Shown: positions 24,035 through 32,717, counted from the first letter of the stretch. The stretch: DNA of 64,000 nucleotides from Solirubrobacteraceae bacterium (GCA_030447505.1 JAUJOT010000002.1:584151-648150); one strand, 5' to 3'. Numbers and translations are program-made. The notes: generated by a model not told the origin, from the sequence alone.

Positions 24035-25348
24035 ATGAGCGAGAAGCGGCATCGGCAGCAGCAACGACGACAGCGGCGCAAGACCGCGGGGCGACCTCGG
24101 TCGAGCGGGACCGCGCGGTTGACGAGCAGGAACGACAGCGACCACGAGCTCGCGGAGCTGATGACGAGCCTTGCCGCGATCGCCGCCGGCGACGCGAGTG
24201 CGCCGACCAGCGCCGTGGAGGCGGAGCAGTGGGCGGCCTGCATCATCGGCACCTGGCATGTCCGCCCGCTCCCCGGCGGCGAGAACGTCGAGGAGCTGTT
24301 CTTCGCCGGCTTCACGGCGGCGCTCGAGCAGCTCGGAACGGCCCGGGCGCTTGCGACGTTGCGCGCGCTGAGCGCCGTCGGCGCCGGCATCCACGAGCAG
24401 CGTGCCCGAGCCGCCGCCGACCGGCTCGCAGCCCGCGGCCTGACCGAGGCGCCGTGGTCGGCTGAGCTGGGCCGGGCGCGGCCGACTGCGGCGGCCCTGA
24501 TGTACGAGGAGGCGTTCGACGACGGTGTCAGCGTCCTCGTCGAGTTCTCATACGCGGACCGCGATCCGCACACGCTCGGGATCTACATCGACCACAACAT
24601 GGGCGGCCTGGTGAAGGATGCGTTCGTGGCCGGCCCGCTGAGCGAGTTGCGCGACAAACTGGAGCGTCAGGCTGCACAGGAGGTCGGGCCCGCGATCCGC
24701 GACCTCGACCTCGCCGAGGCTCGAGCGCGCGTCGAAGCGGCGCTCTACATGCTCGACCACACCTACGACGCGCCCGTCGGCGAGGATGTGCGCCCGCTGC
24801 GCGCGCTGATCGACGCGCGCCTGCGGCTGCTGCCCGACGGCTGCGAACTCGGCGACGACTTCGAGGAGCTGACCCCGCAGGAGCGCGACCAGCTGCTCTT
24901 GGACTTCGTCGCCTCGCCGGAGGGCCAGCGTTGGCGCGGCGATGAGGACGCCGAGGACGTCGTCTGGACGGCGATCGACTTCGGCGCGGGCTACAACCAC
25001 GGCGGGCCGCTGCGCTGGAGCCCCGTCGTCGTCGAGATCTTCATGACGAGCTGGCTCGCGCGGAAGGTCGCGCGCGAGCCGGAGTTCTTCGAGCGCGTCG
25101 CCGACGTGCTGCCCGACTGGGTCGCCTACGCCGGGCGCCGGCGCGGCGTCCCGTCGAAGCCACTGCGCGACGCCGTTGCCGCAGTGAATCGCTATCGCGC
25201 AGAGATGCTCGAAGCCGCCGGCGACCACGAGGCGTGGGGCCCGGCCAAGACCTTCGCCGTCGCCGCCCAGCAGGCCGGCGTGGACCTGTCCGACCCCGAC
25301 GCAGTCGGCGAGTTCATCGAGCAGTACAACGACGGGCTGGCGGCGTAG
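24035..25348 (+). CDS. Uncharacterised 437-residue protein of the accessory zone
   Basis: Starts with a very basic tail (MSEKRHRQQQRRQRRKTAGR), then a helical Ala-rich body, a central mixed region (VSVLVEFSYADRDPHTLGIY, YIDHNMGGLVKDAF) and a Trp-rich C-terminal third (AIDFGAGYNHGGPLRWSPVV). No family recognised. The central domain with DHN and the C-terminal region resemble proteins that often end in SEC-C motifs, but the zinc motif is absent here. It lies in the accessory zone left of the tRNA-Pro element. Confidence 0.7.
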   Translation: MSEKRHRQQQRRQRRKTAGRPRSSGTARLTSRNDSDHELAELMTSLAAIAAGDASAPTSAVEAEQWAACIIGTWHVRPLPGGENVEELFFAGFTAALEQLGTARALATLRALSAVGAGIHEQRARAAADRLAARGLTEAPWSAELGRARPTAAALMYEEAFDDGVSVLVEFSYADRDPHTLGIYIDHNMGGLVKDAFVAGPLSELRDKLERQAAQEVGPAIRDLDLAEARARVEAALYMLDHTYDAPVGEDVRPLRALIDARLRLLPDGCELGDDFEELTPQERDQLLLDFVASPEGQRWRGDEDAEDVVWTAIDFGAGYNHGGPLRWSPVVVEIFMTSWLARKVAREPEFFERVADVLPDWVAYAGRRRGVPSKPLRDAVAAVNRYRAEMLEAAGDHEAWGPAKTFAVAAQQAGVDLSDPDAVGEFIEQYNDGLAA

Positions 25349-25436
25349 CGACGATAACGCGCCTCCTACTCAGATGGCCGCTTCATCCGAGCGGATCTGC
25401 CGCGAACTGCTCGTCGGTCAGACGATCCTCGACGAC

Positions 25437-25458
25437 AGTATGGGATCTACCCCATACT
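25437..25458. promoter_or_regulatory. Palindromic operator before the XRE-type regulator
   Basis: Inverted repeat AGTATGGG-6 nt-CCCATACT, ending 6 bp before the regulator start. A third half-site GTATGGGG overlaps the start codon. Position and symmetry indicate autoregulation by the downstream helix-turn-helix protein. Confidence 0.65.
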
Positions 25459-25464
25459 GGTCGT

Positions 25465-25755
25465 ATGGGGACGTTCGACGAGTTCATTGCTGAGCTTGAA
25501 GCGGAGGCTCGCGCCGAGGGTCCCGAGGCCGCGGCCGAGCTCGAGGCCTTCCGCCTGCACTTCTCCCTTGCCCGCCAGCTCGCCGCTCAGCGGCGCGCGC
25601 TGCACCTCACCCAGAAGCAGCTCGCCGAGCGCACCGGGATCGACCAGGCGGAGATCAGCCGGATCGAGCGCGGCCAAGCGAACGCGACCACGGCGACGCT
25701 CGGTGCGCTGACACGCGCCCTCGGCGTCGACGTTCGGCTCGTGCCGCTGTCGTGA
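25465..25755 (+). CDS. XRE/HigA-type helix-turn-helix regulator (orphan antitoxin-like)
   Basis: 96 residues: an acidic N-terminal helix (FDEFIAELEAEARAEGPEAA), then an XRE-type helix-turn-helix LTQKQLAERTGIDQAEISRI with ERGQANATTATLGALTRAL. This organisation is typical of HigA-like antitoxins, whose toxin gene HigB would normally precede it. The upstream 116 bp are too short for a toxin and I see none downstream. Hence it is an orphan or a solo regulator controlling its own promoter via the palindrome at 25437-25458. Confidence 0.8.
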   Translation: MGTFDEFIAELEAEARAEGPEAAAELEAFRLHFSLARQLAAQRRALHLTQKQLAERTGIDQAEISRIERGQANATTATLGALTRALGVDVRLVPLS

Positions 25756-25882
25756 GCCAACCGCCGCTATCGAAGCCTGTTCGCTGGAATCGGATGCCCC
25801 GCACGCGTTTAGGTGTCATCGCGGTTGAGATCCGCGACGCGCCCGCCTCGTGTGCCGCCGCGCAGTGCGATATTCAATCCGC

Positions 25883-26902
25883 GTGACGTTCGAGCAGGCG
25901 CTGAAGGACGGGGACCTCGACCGCGCGTCGGCGATCCTCGCCGAGCTGGCGGAGCTGCCCGAGACGGGCGGCCTGTACATGCCAGAGTGCTACGCGGACC
26001 TTGCGCGCTCGTTCGATCATCGCGGACGCCACGACGACGCGATCACTGCGATGGAACGCGCGATCCAGCACGGCTGGAACGGGCGACCCGATGGTCATTC
26101 GGACGTCGCCGAGTTCCACCTCAGAGCTGGACGCGCCGATCGGGCCGCCCAGATCTGGGCGCAGCTGAAGGCGAAGGAGCCCGATGACGTCTGGCTCTAC
26201 AACGCCGCCGGGCTGTCGTACAACGAGGTCGGCGAGCACGAGCTTGCGGTCGCCTGGCTCGGGGAGGGCATCGAGCTGGCAATCTGCACGGACGACCCCG
26301 AAGGCCTCGTCGCGCAGCTCTCGGACGTGCGCCGTCGCAGCCTGGCAGCGCTGGGACGCGAGCACGATGAGCTGGAACGACGCGTCGACCCCTTCCTCGA
26401 GCAGTGGCGCGCAGATGAACGCAAGCGCAGCCGGCGGTTCTCGCTGTTCAGCGCGATCGAGGATGCGATGCCTCCAGCCGACGCGCCCCTCGCGCATCCT
26501 CATCGCGGCGGTGAGGTCCCGCTCGCGTTGGCCTGGTTCCCTGCCGGCGAGTACGAGCGAGCCATCGACGGTTGGCCCGACCTCGCCGAGGAGTGGGCCG
26601 GCGTGTCGCATCCGGCCTACTGCGCTCGACTCGACGGGCATGCCAAGTGGATGCGCGGCCATGGGGTCCACGTGCGGGCGATCGCGCCGATCCACGTCGA
26701 CGACTACATCACGTGGTGCGCGCAGAACGACGAGGATCCCGAGGAGGCGCGCGCGCACTACGCCGCTCACCGCTTGGCTGACGGCGCGGCCACGTCGTGG
26801 CCACCCGGACGCAACGAGCCGTGCTGGTGTGGCTCGGGTCGTAAGTACAAGAAGTGCTGCGGACCCGCACCGCCGGGCCCGATGCACGACACTGAGACGT
26901 AG
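25883..26902 (+). CDS. TPR-like protein with C-terminal SEC-C zinc motif
   Basis: 339 residues from a GTG start. Repeated helical pairs (ECYADLARSFDHRGRHDDAI, AGLSYNEVGEHELAVAWLGE) form a tetratricopeptide-like array. A middle region, LALAWFPAGEYERAIDGWPD and WCAQNDEDPEEARAHYAAH, follows. The C-terminus carries the SEC-C metal-binding motif PCWCGSGRKYKKCCG, as at the end of SecA and many accessory proteins. The likely role is a protein- or nucleic-acid-binding adaptor. It lies immediately left of the broken HNH copy. Confidence 0.75.
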   Translation: MTFEQALKDGDLDRASAILAELAELPETGGLYMPECYADLARSFDHRGRHDDAITAMERAIQHGWNGRPDGHSDVAEFHLRAGRADRAAQIWAQLKAKEPDDVWLYNAAGLSYNEVGEHELAVAWLGEGIELAICTDDPEGLVAQLSDVRRRSLAALGREHDELERRVDPFLEQWRADERKRSRRFSLFSAIEDAMPPADAPLAHPHRGGEVPLALAWFPAGEYERAIDGWPDLAEEWAGVSHPAYCARLDGHAKWMRGHGVHVRAIAPIHVDDYITWCAQNDEDPEEARAHYAAHRLADGAATSWPPGRNEPCWCGSGRKYKKCCGPAPPGPMHDTET

Positions 26903-26952
26903 CGAGCGCCTGCCACAGTCGGCACCTCCCAGGCGCAGATCACCCGTACTAC

Positions 26953-27243
26953 TTTGTCGCTCCTACCGATCATGGCTGGTACCAGTTCCTGCGAGCCCGC
27001 CCGGAGATCGAAGAGGTCAACTTCTGGCGTCCCGGTGGCACCGCGTTCTCGGCGCTCAGGCCAGGCGAGGTCTTCTTCTTCAAGCTCAAAGCGCCGTACA
27101 ACGCGATCGGCGGGTTCGGGCTCTTCGCGCGGTTCGCCCCACTGCCGGTATCGCGCGCGTGGGACGTCTTTGGCGAGGCGAACGGCACCGCGGATGAGTA
27201 CGAGCTACTCAGGCGCCTCGGCCGCCTCTCCGCGACGCGCCTT
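26953..27243 (+). pseudogene. Truncated copy of the HNH endonuclease gene
   Basis: About 97 codons align without gaps to the start of the HNH gene at 27493-28419 (FVAPTDHGWYQFLRARPEI, VNFWRPGGTAFSALRPGE, FKLKAPYNAIGGFGLFARF), roughly 90% identical at protein level by eye. There is no start codon where the intact gene has one. Homology ends near LGRLSATR, just before the 48-bp repeat at 27266. The nuclease core is missing, so it cannot be active. Confidence 0.8.
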
Positions 27244-27264
27244 TCCTCCTTTCCTCCTTTCCTC
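27241..27264. repeat. Three 8-bp tandem repeats beside the left att site
   Basis: CTTTCCTC repeated three times without change, ending 1 bp before the tRNA-derived repeat. Probably slippage at the recombination junction. Confidence 0.8.
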
Positions 27265-27265
27265 G

Positions 27266-27313
27266 AGTCGGGGAGACAGGATTTGAACCTGCGACCGCCC
27301 GGCCCCCAGCCGG
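27266..27313 (-). repeat. Left att repeat: 3' part of tRNA-Pro
   Basis: 48 bp identical to 32718-32765. It covers tRNA-Pro(GGG) from the anticodon arm to the 3' end plus 2 bp, in the same orientation. The 5' half of the tRNA is missing, so it is not a functional gene; it is the displaced tRNA 3' end expected at the distal end of a tRNA-integrated element. Confidence 0.88.
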
Positions 27314-27492
27314 ATTGCCCATTTTCCTCGGAGTTGGAGAAATCGGAACTAGCAGCATTTTCTTAGTTCTCGTGCGTCTGAGTTGCCCTGAAATTGGATC
27401 CCGTTTTGGACTCCGTGGTTGCGCGAGCAACGATCAGCGCGGTCGGCCGCCCTTCCCGGAACGGCGTTCGCGCGCATACGATCCGCGGGCCC

Positions 27493-28419
27493 ATGCGCGG
27501 CTTCGTCGCTCCCACCGATCATGGCTGGTATCAGTTCCTGCGCGCGCGGCCGGAGATCGACGAAGTCAACTTCTGGCGCCCTGGCGCAACCGCGTTTTCG
27601 GCGCTTCGGCCGGGCGAGATCTTCTTCTTCAAGCTCAAAGCGCCGTACAACGCGATCGGCGGCTTCGGGCTCTTCGCGCGGTTCGCTCCACTGCCGGTGT
27701 GGCGTGCCTGGGACATCTTCGGCCAGGCGAACGGCACCGCGGACGAGCATGAGCTGCTCGCTCGCCTCGGCCGACTGGCCGCGGCGCGCACGCCGATCTC
27801 GATGGACCGCGTGATCGGCTGCATCGCCATCACGCAGCCGGTCTTCTTCACACCGGACGACTGGATCGCGGCGCCGACCGACTGGGCTCGCAACATCGTT
27901 TCGGGCCGCGGCTACGACCTCACGACGGGCGAAGGGCTACGACTCTGGACGCAGTGCCTCGAGCTCGCCGCCCGCACCCATCACATGACCGAACGGACGA
28001 CGGAGGCGATCGAGCTTCGCCGACACGGCAAGCCGCAGATCATCACCCCCAGACTCGGGCAGGCAAGCTTCCGGCTCGCCGTCCTCGACGCCTATGACGG
28101 CGCGTGCGCGGTCACGAACGAGCACTCCCTGCCCGTGCTCGAGGCCGCCCACATCCGACCCTGGAAGGACGGTGGCCGCCACGAAGTATCCAACGGTCTG
28201 CCCCTGCGCCGTGACATCCACCGACTGTTCGACCTCGGATTCGTGACCGTCAGGCCGGACCTGCGCTTCGCGGTCAGTCCCGCACTCCGCGACGCGTATG
28301 CCAACGGCCGGACCTATTACGCACTCGACGGACGCACGATCGCCACGCCGGCCGTCATCCATGCAACCCCGTCCCGCGAGCTGCTCGAATGGCACGGCGA
28401 CGTCGTCTACCGCGCCTGA
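27493..28419 (+). CDS. HNH endonuclease (HNH_2-like), restriction-type
   Basis: 308 residues. The N-terminal 200 residues (FVAPTDHGWYQFLRARPEI, GEIFFFKLKAPYNAIGGFG) form an unknown fold that may bind DNA. The C-terminal HNH core has CAVTNEHSLPVLEAAHIRPW, KDGGRHEVSNGLPLRRDIHR and LFDLGFVTV, with the His of AAHI, Asn of SNGL and His of DIHRLFD at the positions of a betabetaalpha-metal nuclease. The ATG before RGFVAPTDHG is chosen because the truncated paralogue aligns from there. It sits inside the tRNA-Pro element and may be a type IV-like restriction nuclease or a DNA-repair-type HNH enzyme. Substrate unknown. Confidence 0.8.
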   Translation: MRGFVAPTDHGWYQFLRARPEIDEVNFWRPGATAFSALRPGEIFFFKLKAPYNAIGGFGLFARFAPLPVWRAWDIFGQANGTADEHELLARLGRLAAARTPISMDRVIGCIAITQPVFFTPDDWIAAPTDWARNIVSGRGYDLTTGEGLRLWTQCLELAARTHHMTERTTEAIELRRHGKPQIITPRLGQASFRLAVLDAYDGACAVTNEHSLPVLEAAHIRPWKDGGRHEVSNGLPLRRDIHRLFDLGFVTVRPDLRFAVSPALRDAYANGRTYYALDGRTIATPAVIHATPSRELLEWHGDVVYRA

Positions 28420-28548
28420 CCGGCTCGGCTGCTCGCGGGTATCTCATGCGTTCGCCGCTACGCGGGACCGGCCCCGTCCGCCGGACTCGCGCGCGATCGA
28501 GATCGCCTTCAGCGCGCCACAGCGACTGAGGTTCCCGTCGATCGGAAG

Positions 28549-29289
28549 TTGCGCGAGGGCGACAGGACCCACAAGTACGATCGCCTCCTGGCCTCCACCG
28601 CGACATCTCCTCGCCCGCTCGGACGCGACGATCCTCGTGTCAGCGTCCCGCTGTTCACGCTGCGCGAGAGCGCCGCGTACCTGCAGACACCCGTCTCGAC
28701 GCTGCATGCCTGGGCGCATCCGAAGGATGGCGATCCGCTCGTCACCGTCTTTCCGCGGGCCGGCCGAGCGGCGACCGTCCCGTTCGTCGGCTTCGCCGAG
28801 GCGTTCGTGCTCGGTGCCCTGCGCAAGGCCGGAGTCCCAATGCAGCGAATCCGCCCCGCGGTTGCGAAGCTGAACGCCGAGATCGGGCTCGAGCATGCGC
28901 TCGCGTCCCAGCGCGTGTACACCGACGGTGCGGAGCTGATCTTCGACTACGCCGCGGCACACAGCGACGACGAGGCCCTGCTGACCGTCGTGCGTACAGG
29001 TCAGCAGCACTTCGCGCAGATCATCCGCGAGTACCTCAGACCGATCACGTACGGTGACGACGGCTGGGCCGAGCGTCTGCGGCTGCCGGCCTACGCGCGG
29101 GCCGAGGTCACCGTGGACCCCCGCCAAGCCTTCGGTCAGCCGCTCATCGTGCACGGCGGCGCCCGCGTCGAGGATCTCGTCGATCGCTTCCAGGCCGGCG
29201 ACGGCTTCGCCGAGATCGCCGGCGACTTCGGCGTTCCCGCCGAGGAGGTGGAGGACGTGATCAGGGTTGCCCTCCGCCTCACCGCCTGA
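28549..29289 (+). CDS. VapB45-like antitoxin with MerR-like and DUF433 domains
   Basis: 246 residues. The N-terminal part has FTLRESAAYLQTPVSTLHAW, a MerR-type helix-turn-helix. The middle is a helical segment (FAEAFVLGALRKAGVPMQRI). The last 70 residues (VDPRQAFGQPLIVHGGARVE, DLVDRFQAGDGFAEIAGDFG) form a DUF433 winged-helix domain. Size and order match Mycobacterium tuberculosis VapB45 (Rv2018, about 239 residues). The gene overlaps the toxin gene by 23 bp. The TTG start is uncertain; no ATG or GTG in frame is nearer to the first helix. Confidence 0.8.
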   Translation: MREGDRTHKYDRLLASTATSPRPLGRDDPRVSVPLFTLRESAAYLQTPVSTLHAWAHPKDGDPLVTVFPRAGRAATVPFVGFAEAFVLGALRKAGVPMQRIRPAVAKLNAEIGLEHALASQRVYTDGAELIFDYAAAHSDDEALLTVVRTGQQHFAQIIREYLRPITYGDDGWAERLRLPAYARAEVTVDPRQAFGQPLIVHGGARVEDLVDRFQAGDGFAEIAGDFGVPAEEVEDVIRVALRLTA

Positions 29290-29677
29290 GTTCTTCATCG
29301 ACCGCAGCCTCGGCCGCCACATCGTGCCGGACGCGCTCCGGGCGGCAGGCGCAGTTGTTCACGTCATGGCCGACGTGTACGGGGAGCGCATCGGTCAAGG
29401 GCTCGCCGACGAGGAGTGGTTACGGGATGCCGGCGAGCGCGGCTGGGTCGTAATGATGAAAGACGCGAAGATCCGATACAGGCCCGCAGAACTCCAGGTG
29501 CTCATTCAGCATGGGCTGCGAACGTTCTGCCTGACCAACGCGAATCTGCGAGGTGCCGAGATGGCCGAGCGGCTCGTTGAGAACCTCGCGCGGATCGTCC
29601 GCATCGCCGAGCAGAAGCCCGGGCCATACATCTACGGCGTCTACTCCGACGCCGTGCGACCGCTCTGGCCCAGGTAG
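29267..29677 (+). CDS. VapC45-like PIN-domain toxin
   Basis: 136 residues with the PIN-like pattern: FFIDRSLGRHIVPDALRAAG (first Asp), a central acidic stretch GLADEEWLRDAGERGWVVMM, KDAKIRYRPAELQVLIQHGL, and a C-terminal region ending IYGVYSDAVRPLWPR. It would act as a ribonuclease neutralised by the upstream DUF433 protein. Length and partner match VapC45 (Rv2019, 138 residues). TTG start overlapping the antitoxin by 23 bp, so translation is coupled. Confidence 0.8.
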   Translation: MPSASPPEFFIDRSLGRHIVPDALRAAGAVVHVMADVYGERIGQGLADEEWLRDAGERGWVVMMKDAKIRYRPAELQVLIQHGLRTFCLTNANLRGAEMAERLVENLARIVRIAEQKPGPYIYGVYSDAVRPLWPR

Positions 29678-29707
29678 CGTCGCTGCCGGCCCTCTTGCCC
29701 GTGCACG

Positions 29708-30298
29708 TCAGGCCACGCCGACTCGCCCGCCGAGCACGACGTTGACCTCGTCGGCGTCGAACCCATGCCGATCGAACTCCGCCGCAGTCTCGATCCCGAG
29801 CCATTCGAGCATGTCGGCGTGGTCCTCGTGGGCCGGATCGGCGAGCGTCTCGCGGAGCTCTGCGTACCCCCACACGCCGCCGCAGTCCTCTGGCGGGCAG
29901 CGTCCCTTGCCGGTGAGGCAGATCGGGTAGCGCGAGCCGGGCTCGGCCGCCAGCACCTTCTCGACGACGACGTCGTGCCGCCAGTGGTCGCCGAAGTCGT
30001 AGACGTAGCGCATCCGGTCTCGCCGCTCGCTGATCACGTCGCCGACCGCCGTCCTGCGCTCGTCGCGATGGCCGAGCTCGGGATCCGGCGGGCCGTAAGG
30101 GTCCGGCGGGCCGTAGTCGACGCCTCTTGCCGTGAAGGCGTGCAGGTGGTAGTCCTCCCAGCCCATTGCGGCCTGGATCACGTCGTGCAGTCGATCCAGA
30201 CGCATACTCGCCGGCACCAGGAGCCGGCGCCAGACAGGCGGGTCAGAGGCACCCACGAGGCTGACCTTCAGTTGCAGGACGGGCTCGCTCGCGGCCAT
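29708..30298 (-). CDS. pRiA4b ORF-3 family protein
   Basis: 196 residues. Matches the plasmid pRiA4b ORF-3 family, widespread on plasmids and islands: LKVSLVGASDPPVWRRLLVP, LDRLHDVIQAAMGWEDYHLH and YVYDFGDHWRHDVVVEKVL, then the Cys cluster CLTGKGRCPPEDCGGVWGY. The family function is unknown. The protein is soluble. It is convergent with the toxin gene and stands alone within the element. Confidence 0.9.
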   Translation of the reverse strand: MAASEPVLQLKVSLVGASDPPVWRRLLVPASMRLDRLHDVIQAAMGWEDYHLHAFTARGVDYGPPDPYGPPDPELGHRDERRTAVGDVISERRDRMRYVYDFGDHWRHDVVVEKVLAAEPGSRYPICLTGKGRCPPEDCGGVWGYAELRETLADPAHEDHADMLEWLGIETAAEFDRHGFDADEVNVVLGGRVGVA

Positions 30299-30398
30299 GA
30301 CGGCTCCCTTCGTTGCTGCCGGTCGCTTACGACCGGCAACGCTAGACGGCGCGGCGGACGGTCGTGGACGAGCTTCTTCGCCCGCGACGGTGGATTGC

Positions 30399-30677
30399 TC
30401 AGGCCAGCGCGAGCTTGATCTGCTCGCGCTGCACGTCGACGACCTGCGGGACCGTCACATGGATGTCGCCGCGATCGAGCAGCAGCTTCGCGTTGACGAG
30501 CGTGATCCCGATGATGTGGCCGTCGCCGTCGTAGCGCACCGCGTGCCCTTCGGGCGTGCCGTACGTCTGCGCCGACGGCTGGGGATCTCCGACCGAGAGG
30601 TAGAGGACGTCGGCGTCACGGTCGTAGTCGACGCGGTCGAACGTCGTGTCCCCGATCGTGACGGTGTGGTCGCTCAT
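30399..30677 (-). CDS. DUF2283 family protein
   Basis: 92 residues with the DUF2283 pattern: FDRVDYDRDADVLYLSVGDP, HAVRYDGDGHIIGITLVNAK. Members often sit next to small toxin-like genes. Here the stop of the upstream gene lies 3 bp before the start, so the two form a two-gene unit and this is a candidate antitoxin. The 30299-30398 interval holds no gene. Confidence 0.88.
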   Translation of the reverse strand: MSDHTVTIGDTTFDRVDYDRDADVLYLSVGDPQPSAQTYGTPEGHAVRYDGDGHIIGITLVNAKLLLDRGDIHVTVPQVVDVQREQIKLALA

Positions 30678-30680
30678 GTC

Positions 30681-30962
30681 TCAGGCGGGATCGTTGGTCT
30701 GCGCAAACGCGGTGATGATCTGTTCGAGGTCGATGACGACTCTCATCCAGCGCTCCGGCCCGCCGCGGCGGAACATCCGCTCGCGCCCCACGGCGATGTC
30801 CGGTTCACGGTAGTCGGGCTGGGACACAGTTTGCAGGATCGTCTCCAGGTGATCGACCATTTCCGGATGGCCCTCGACGATCTTGGCCCAGCGCGCGGCC
30901 GTCAGGACGCTCTCGTGACCCTCCGGCGTCGCCGTGCGAGCAACGACGACCGGCTCGGTCAC
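30681..30962 (-). CDS. Putative RelE/PBECR/DUF4258-like toxin
   Basis: 93 residues: [20 protein letters not shown], then [17 protein letters not shown] and [19 protein letters not shown] conserved His-Pro-Glu, Arg-rich beta strands and a terminal FAQT/T motif recall small RNase toxins of the DUF4258/PBECR group. It is followed at once by the DUF2283 gene. The GTG start overlaps the stop of the integrase fragment, which shows that the fragment junction was made before this gene was trapped. The call rests on size, pairing and pattern, not on a clear catalytic motif. Confidence 0.5.
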   Translation of the reverse strand: MTEPVVVARTATPEGHESVLTAARWAKIVEGHPEMVDHLETILQTVSQPDYREPDIAVGRERMFRRGGPERWMRVVIDLEQIITAFAQTNDPA

Positions 30963-31420
30963 GGCGCCGCATCAGAGCCGCTGCGGAGGGCTTCTCCGTT
31001 CCGAGACGGTTGCTCATCGGCGAACGCCGCGTTGACCATCTCGATCTCGTGCGCGCTTGGCGCGTAGTGCGCGTAGATCTGCGTCGTCTTGGAGTCGGCG
31101 TGGCCGAGGAACTCCTGGATCGTACGCATCGGCTGCCCTGACGCGGCGAGACGCGTCGCGAACGTGTGGCGCAGGTCGTGGAAGCGGACCGCGCGGACGC
31201 CGGCGTCGGCGCCGGCGGCCTTGAAGCGCCGAGAGAGCTTCGTGCGGTCGAGCGGCCGACCGGACTGCGGGTGGGCGAAGACGAGGTCGTCGTCGGCGCG
31301 GTAGAGCGTGCGCTGGGACCAGCAGTCGAGCTCGCGGGCGAGGCGGTCGGCCATTGGGACCGAGCGGCGCGTCGAGAGGTCGGATTTGCCCTCGGCGGAG
31401 TGCTCGCCGCGGACCCAAGA
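30959..31420 (-). pseudogene. Tyrosine recombinase (integrase) C-terminal fragment
   Basis: About 150 codons of a phage-type integrase catalytic domain. It begins at [19 protein letters not shown] (the beta hairpin with catalytic Lys), then [17 protein letters not shown] (His-x-x-Arg) and [16 protein letters not shown] (His and nucleophile Tyr). The N-terminal DNA-binding half and the first catalytic Arg are missing, replaced at about 31420 by the methyltransferase reading frame. It is the likely former driver of integration into tRNA-Pro and is now inactive. Confidence 0.8.
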
Positions 31421-31424
31421 TCGC

Positions 31425-32513
31425 AAAGCGACCGAGGTCGCAAGCGACCCACCGGCGACCAAGCTTCTCGGCGACAGCTGCCGTCGTTCCTGATCCGCAG
31501 AAGAAATCCGCCACGAGATCACCCGGGTTGCTCGACGCGCGTATCACGCGGTCGAGGAGCGCCTCGGGCTTTTGAGTCGGGTATCGAGGCGTTCGCGGGC
31601 CTGAGGATTCACCGGCGGGATATCGGTCCACAGGTCCTGCAGCGGCACGCCGGGCATGTCATCCGCGTACTGCAGCAACGTCGGCGTTCCGGACTTGGTA
31701 TAGCAGATGCGCCCCTCCCGCTCGTGCACCTCCATCTTCGCCCGCTGGATAGCCCAGGTGCGTGATGGCGCCGGAAACTTGCCGTGCCACTCGTAGATCA
31801 GGTTCGGGCTGCCTTCGCCATGGCGCGGCGCGTCGAGCGGCACGGTGCGGAAGTACCGACCGCTCTCATCCTGCTTGAAGTACTCCTCGCGGTACTCGGT
31901 GTATTGCTCGTTCCAGACGACCTGGTCGGACTTGCCGTAGTACATGAGCACGTCCGCGATTCGACCGAACCGCTTCGGATCGTTGTGGGCGTTCGCGCGC
32001 CTCCACACGACCTGGTTACGAAACTGGTCGGCGCCGAACACCTCGTCGCATACTGCTCGGAGCACGTGGCTGACTGTCGGGGCGCAGTGCAAATAGAACG
32101 AGCCATCGTCCGCGAGCAACTCGTGAATGAGCACGATCCGCGAGTACATCACCGAGAGGTACGAATCGACGCCCGCGCCCCAGGTGTCGCGATAGGCGTG
32201 CTCCTCGAGAATCGAGGGCTCCTTGACGAATCGCGAATCGCCAACCTCGATCCGCATCGCAAAGTCGGCGCCCGTGTCGAACGGTGGGTCGATGTAGACG
32301 AGCTTCACCTTGCCTGCGTAGTCCGACAGCAGGCTGCTCATCACGAGCTTGTTGTCACCCCAGACCAGGAGATTGCGAGCGTCGTGCGCCGCCGCGGGTG
32401 CCGCCGAAGAGCGCGCCTACGTCCCGCTCCCGGGTCGCGCGCGACTCGTTGATGGTCTCAACCGTCTGAAACGGCAGCGCGAGCCGTTCGGCCTGCGTCG
32501 CTTTCCCTCCCAC
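31425..32513 (-). pseudogene. Type III Mod-like DNA methyltransferase, frameshifted and 3'-truncated
   Basis: A DNA (adenine) methyltransferase read in three frames. Frame A (32513-32395) begins VGGKATQAERLALPFQTVET, through INESRATRERDVGALFGG. Frame B (about 32390-31560) has ARNLLVWGDNKLVM, YIDPPFDTGADF, LADDGSFYLHCAP and RNQVVWRRANAHNDPKRFG, ending [18 protein letters not shown]. Frame C (31600-31425) has [20 protein letters not shown] and [20 protein letters not shown], with AdoMet motif FCGSGTT. There are therefore at least two frameshifts. The last residues run into the integrase fragment at about 31420. DPPF and the order of motifs fit the Mod/beta class. It is a decayed restriction-modification remnant; no Res subunit is present. 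Confidence 0.75.
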
Positions 32514-32717
32514 TCCAGACGGACCGTCAAGACCTCTCGACTCCTCGATTGCGCGACTGGCTGCTCCCGTCGCAGGCTAACGACGCGGTCGGCGGCGGTC
32601 CCGAGCAGGGCTTCTCCACCGACGTCGTGGAGAAAATTGGACCGGAATGGACCCCGTGGGAGGCCAGCACCGTGCCTTTGACAGCGGAAAAGGCCTGCAA
32701 AAGCAGACCTCTTCCTA

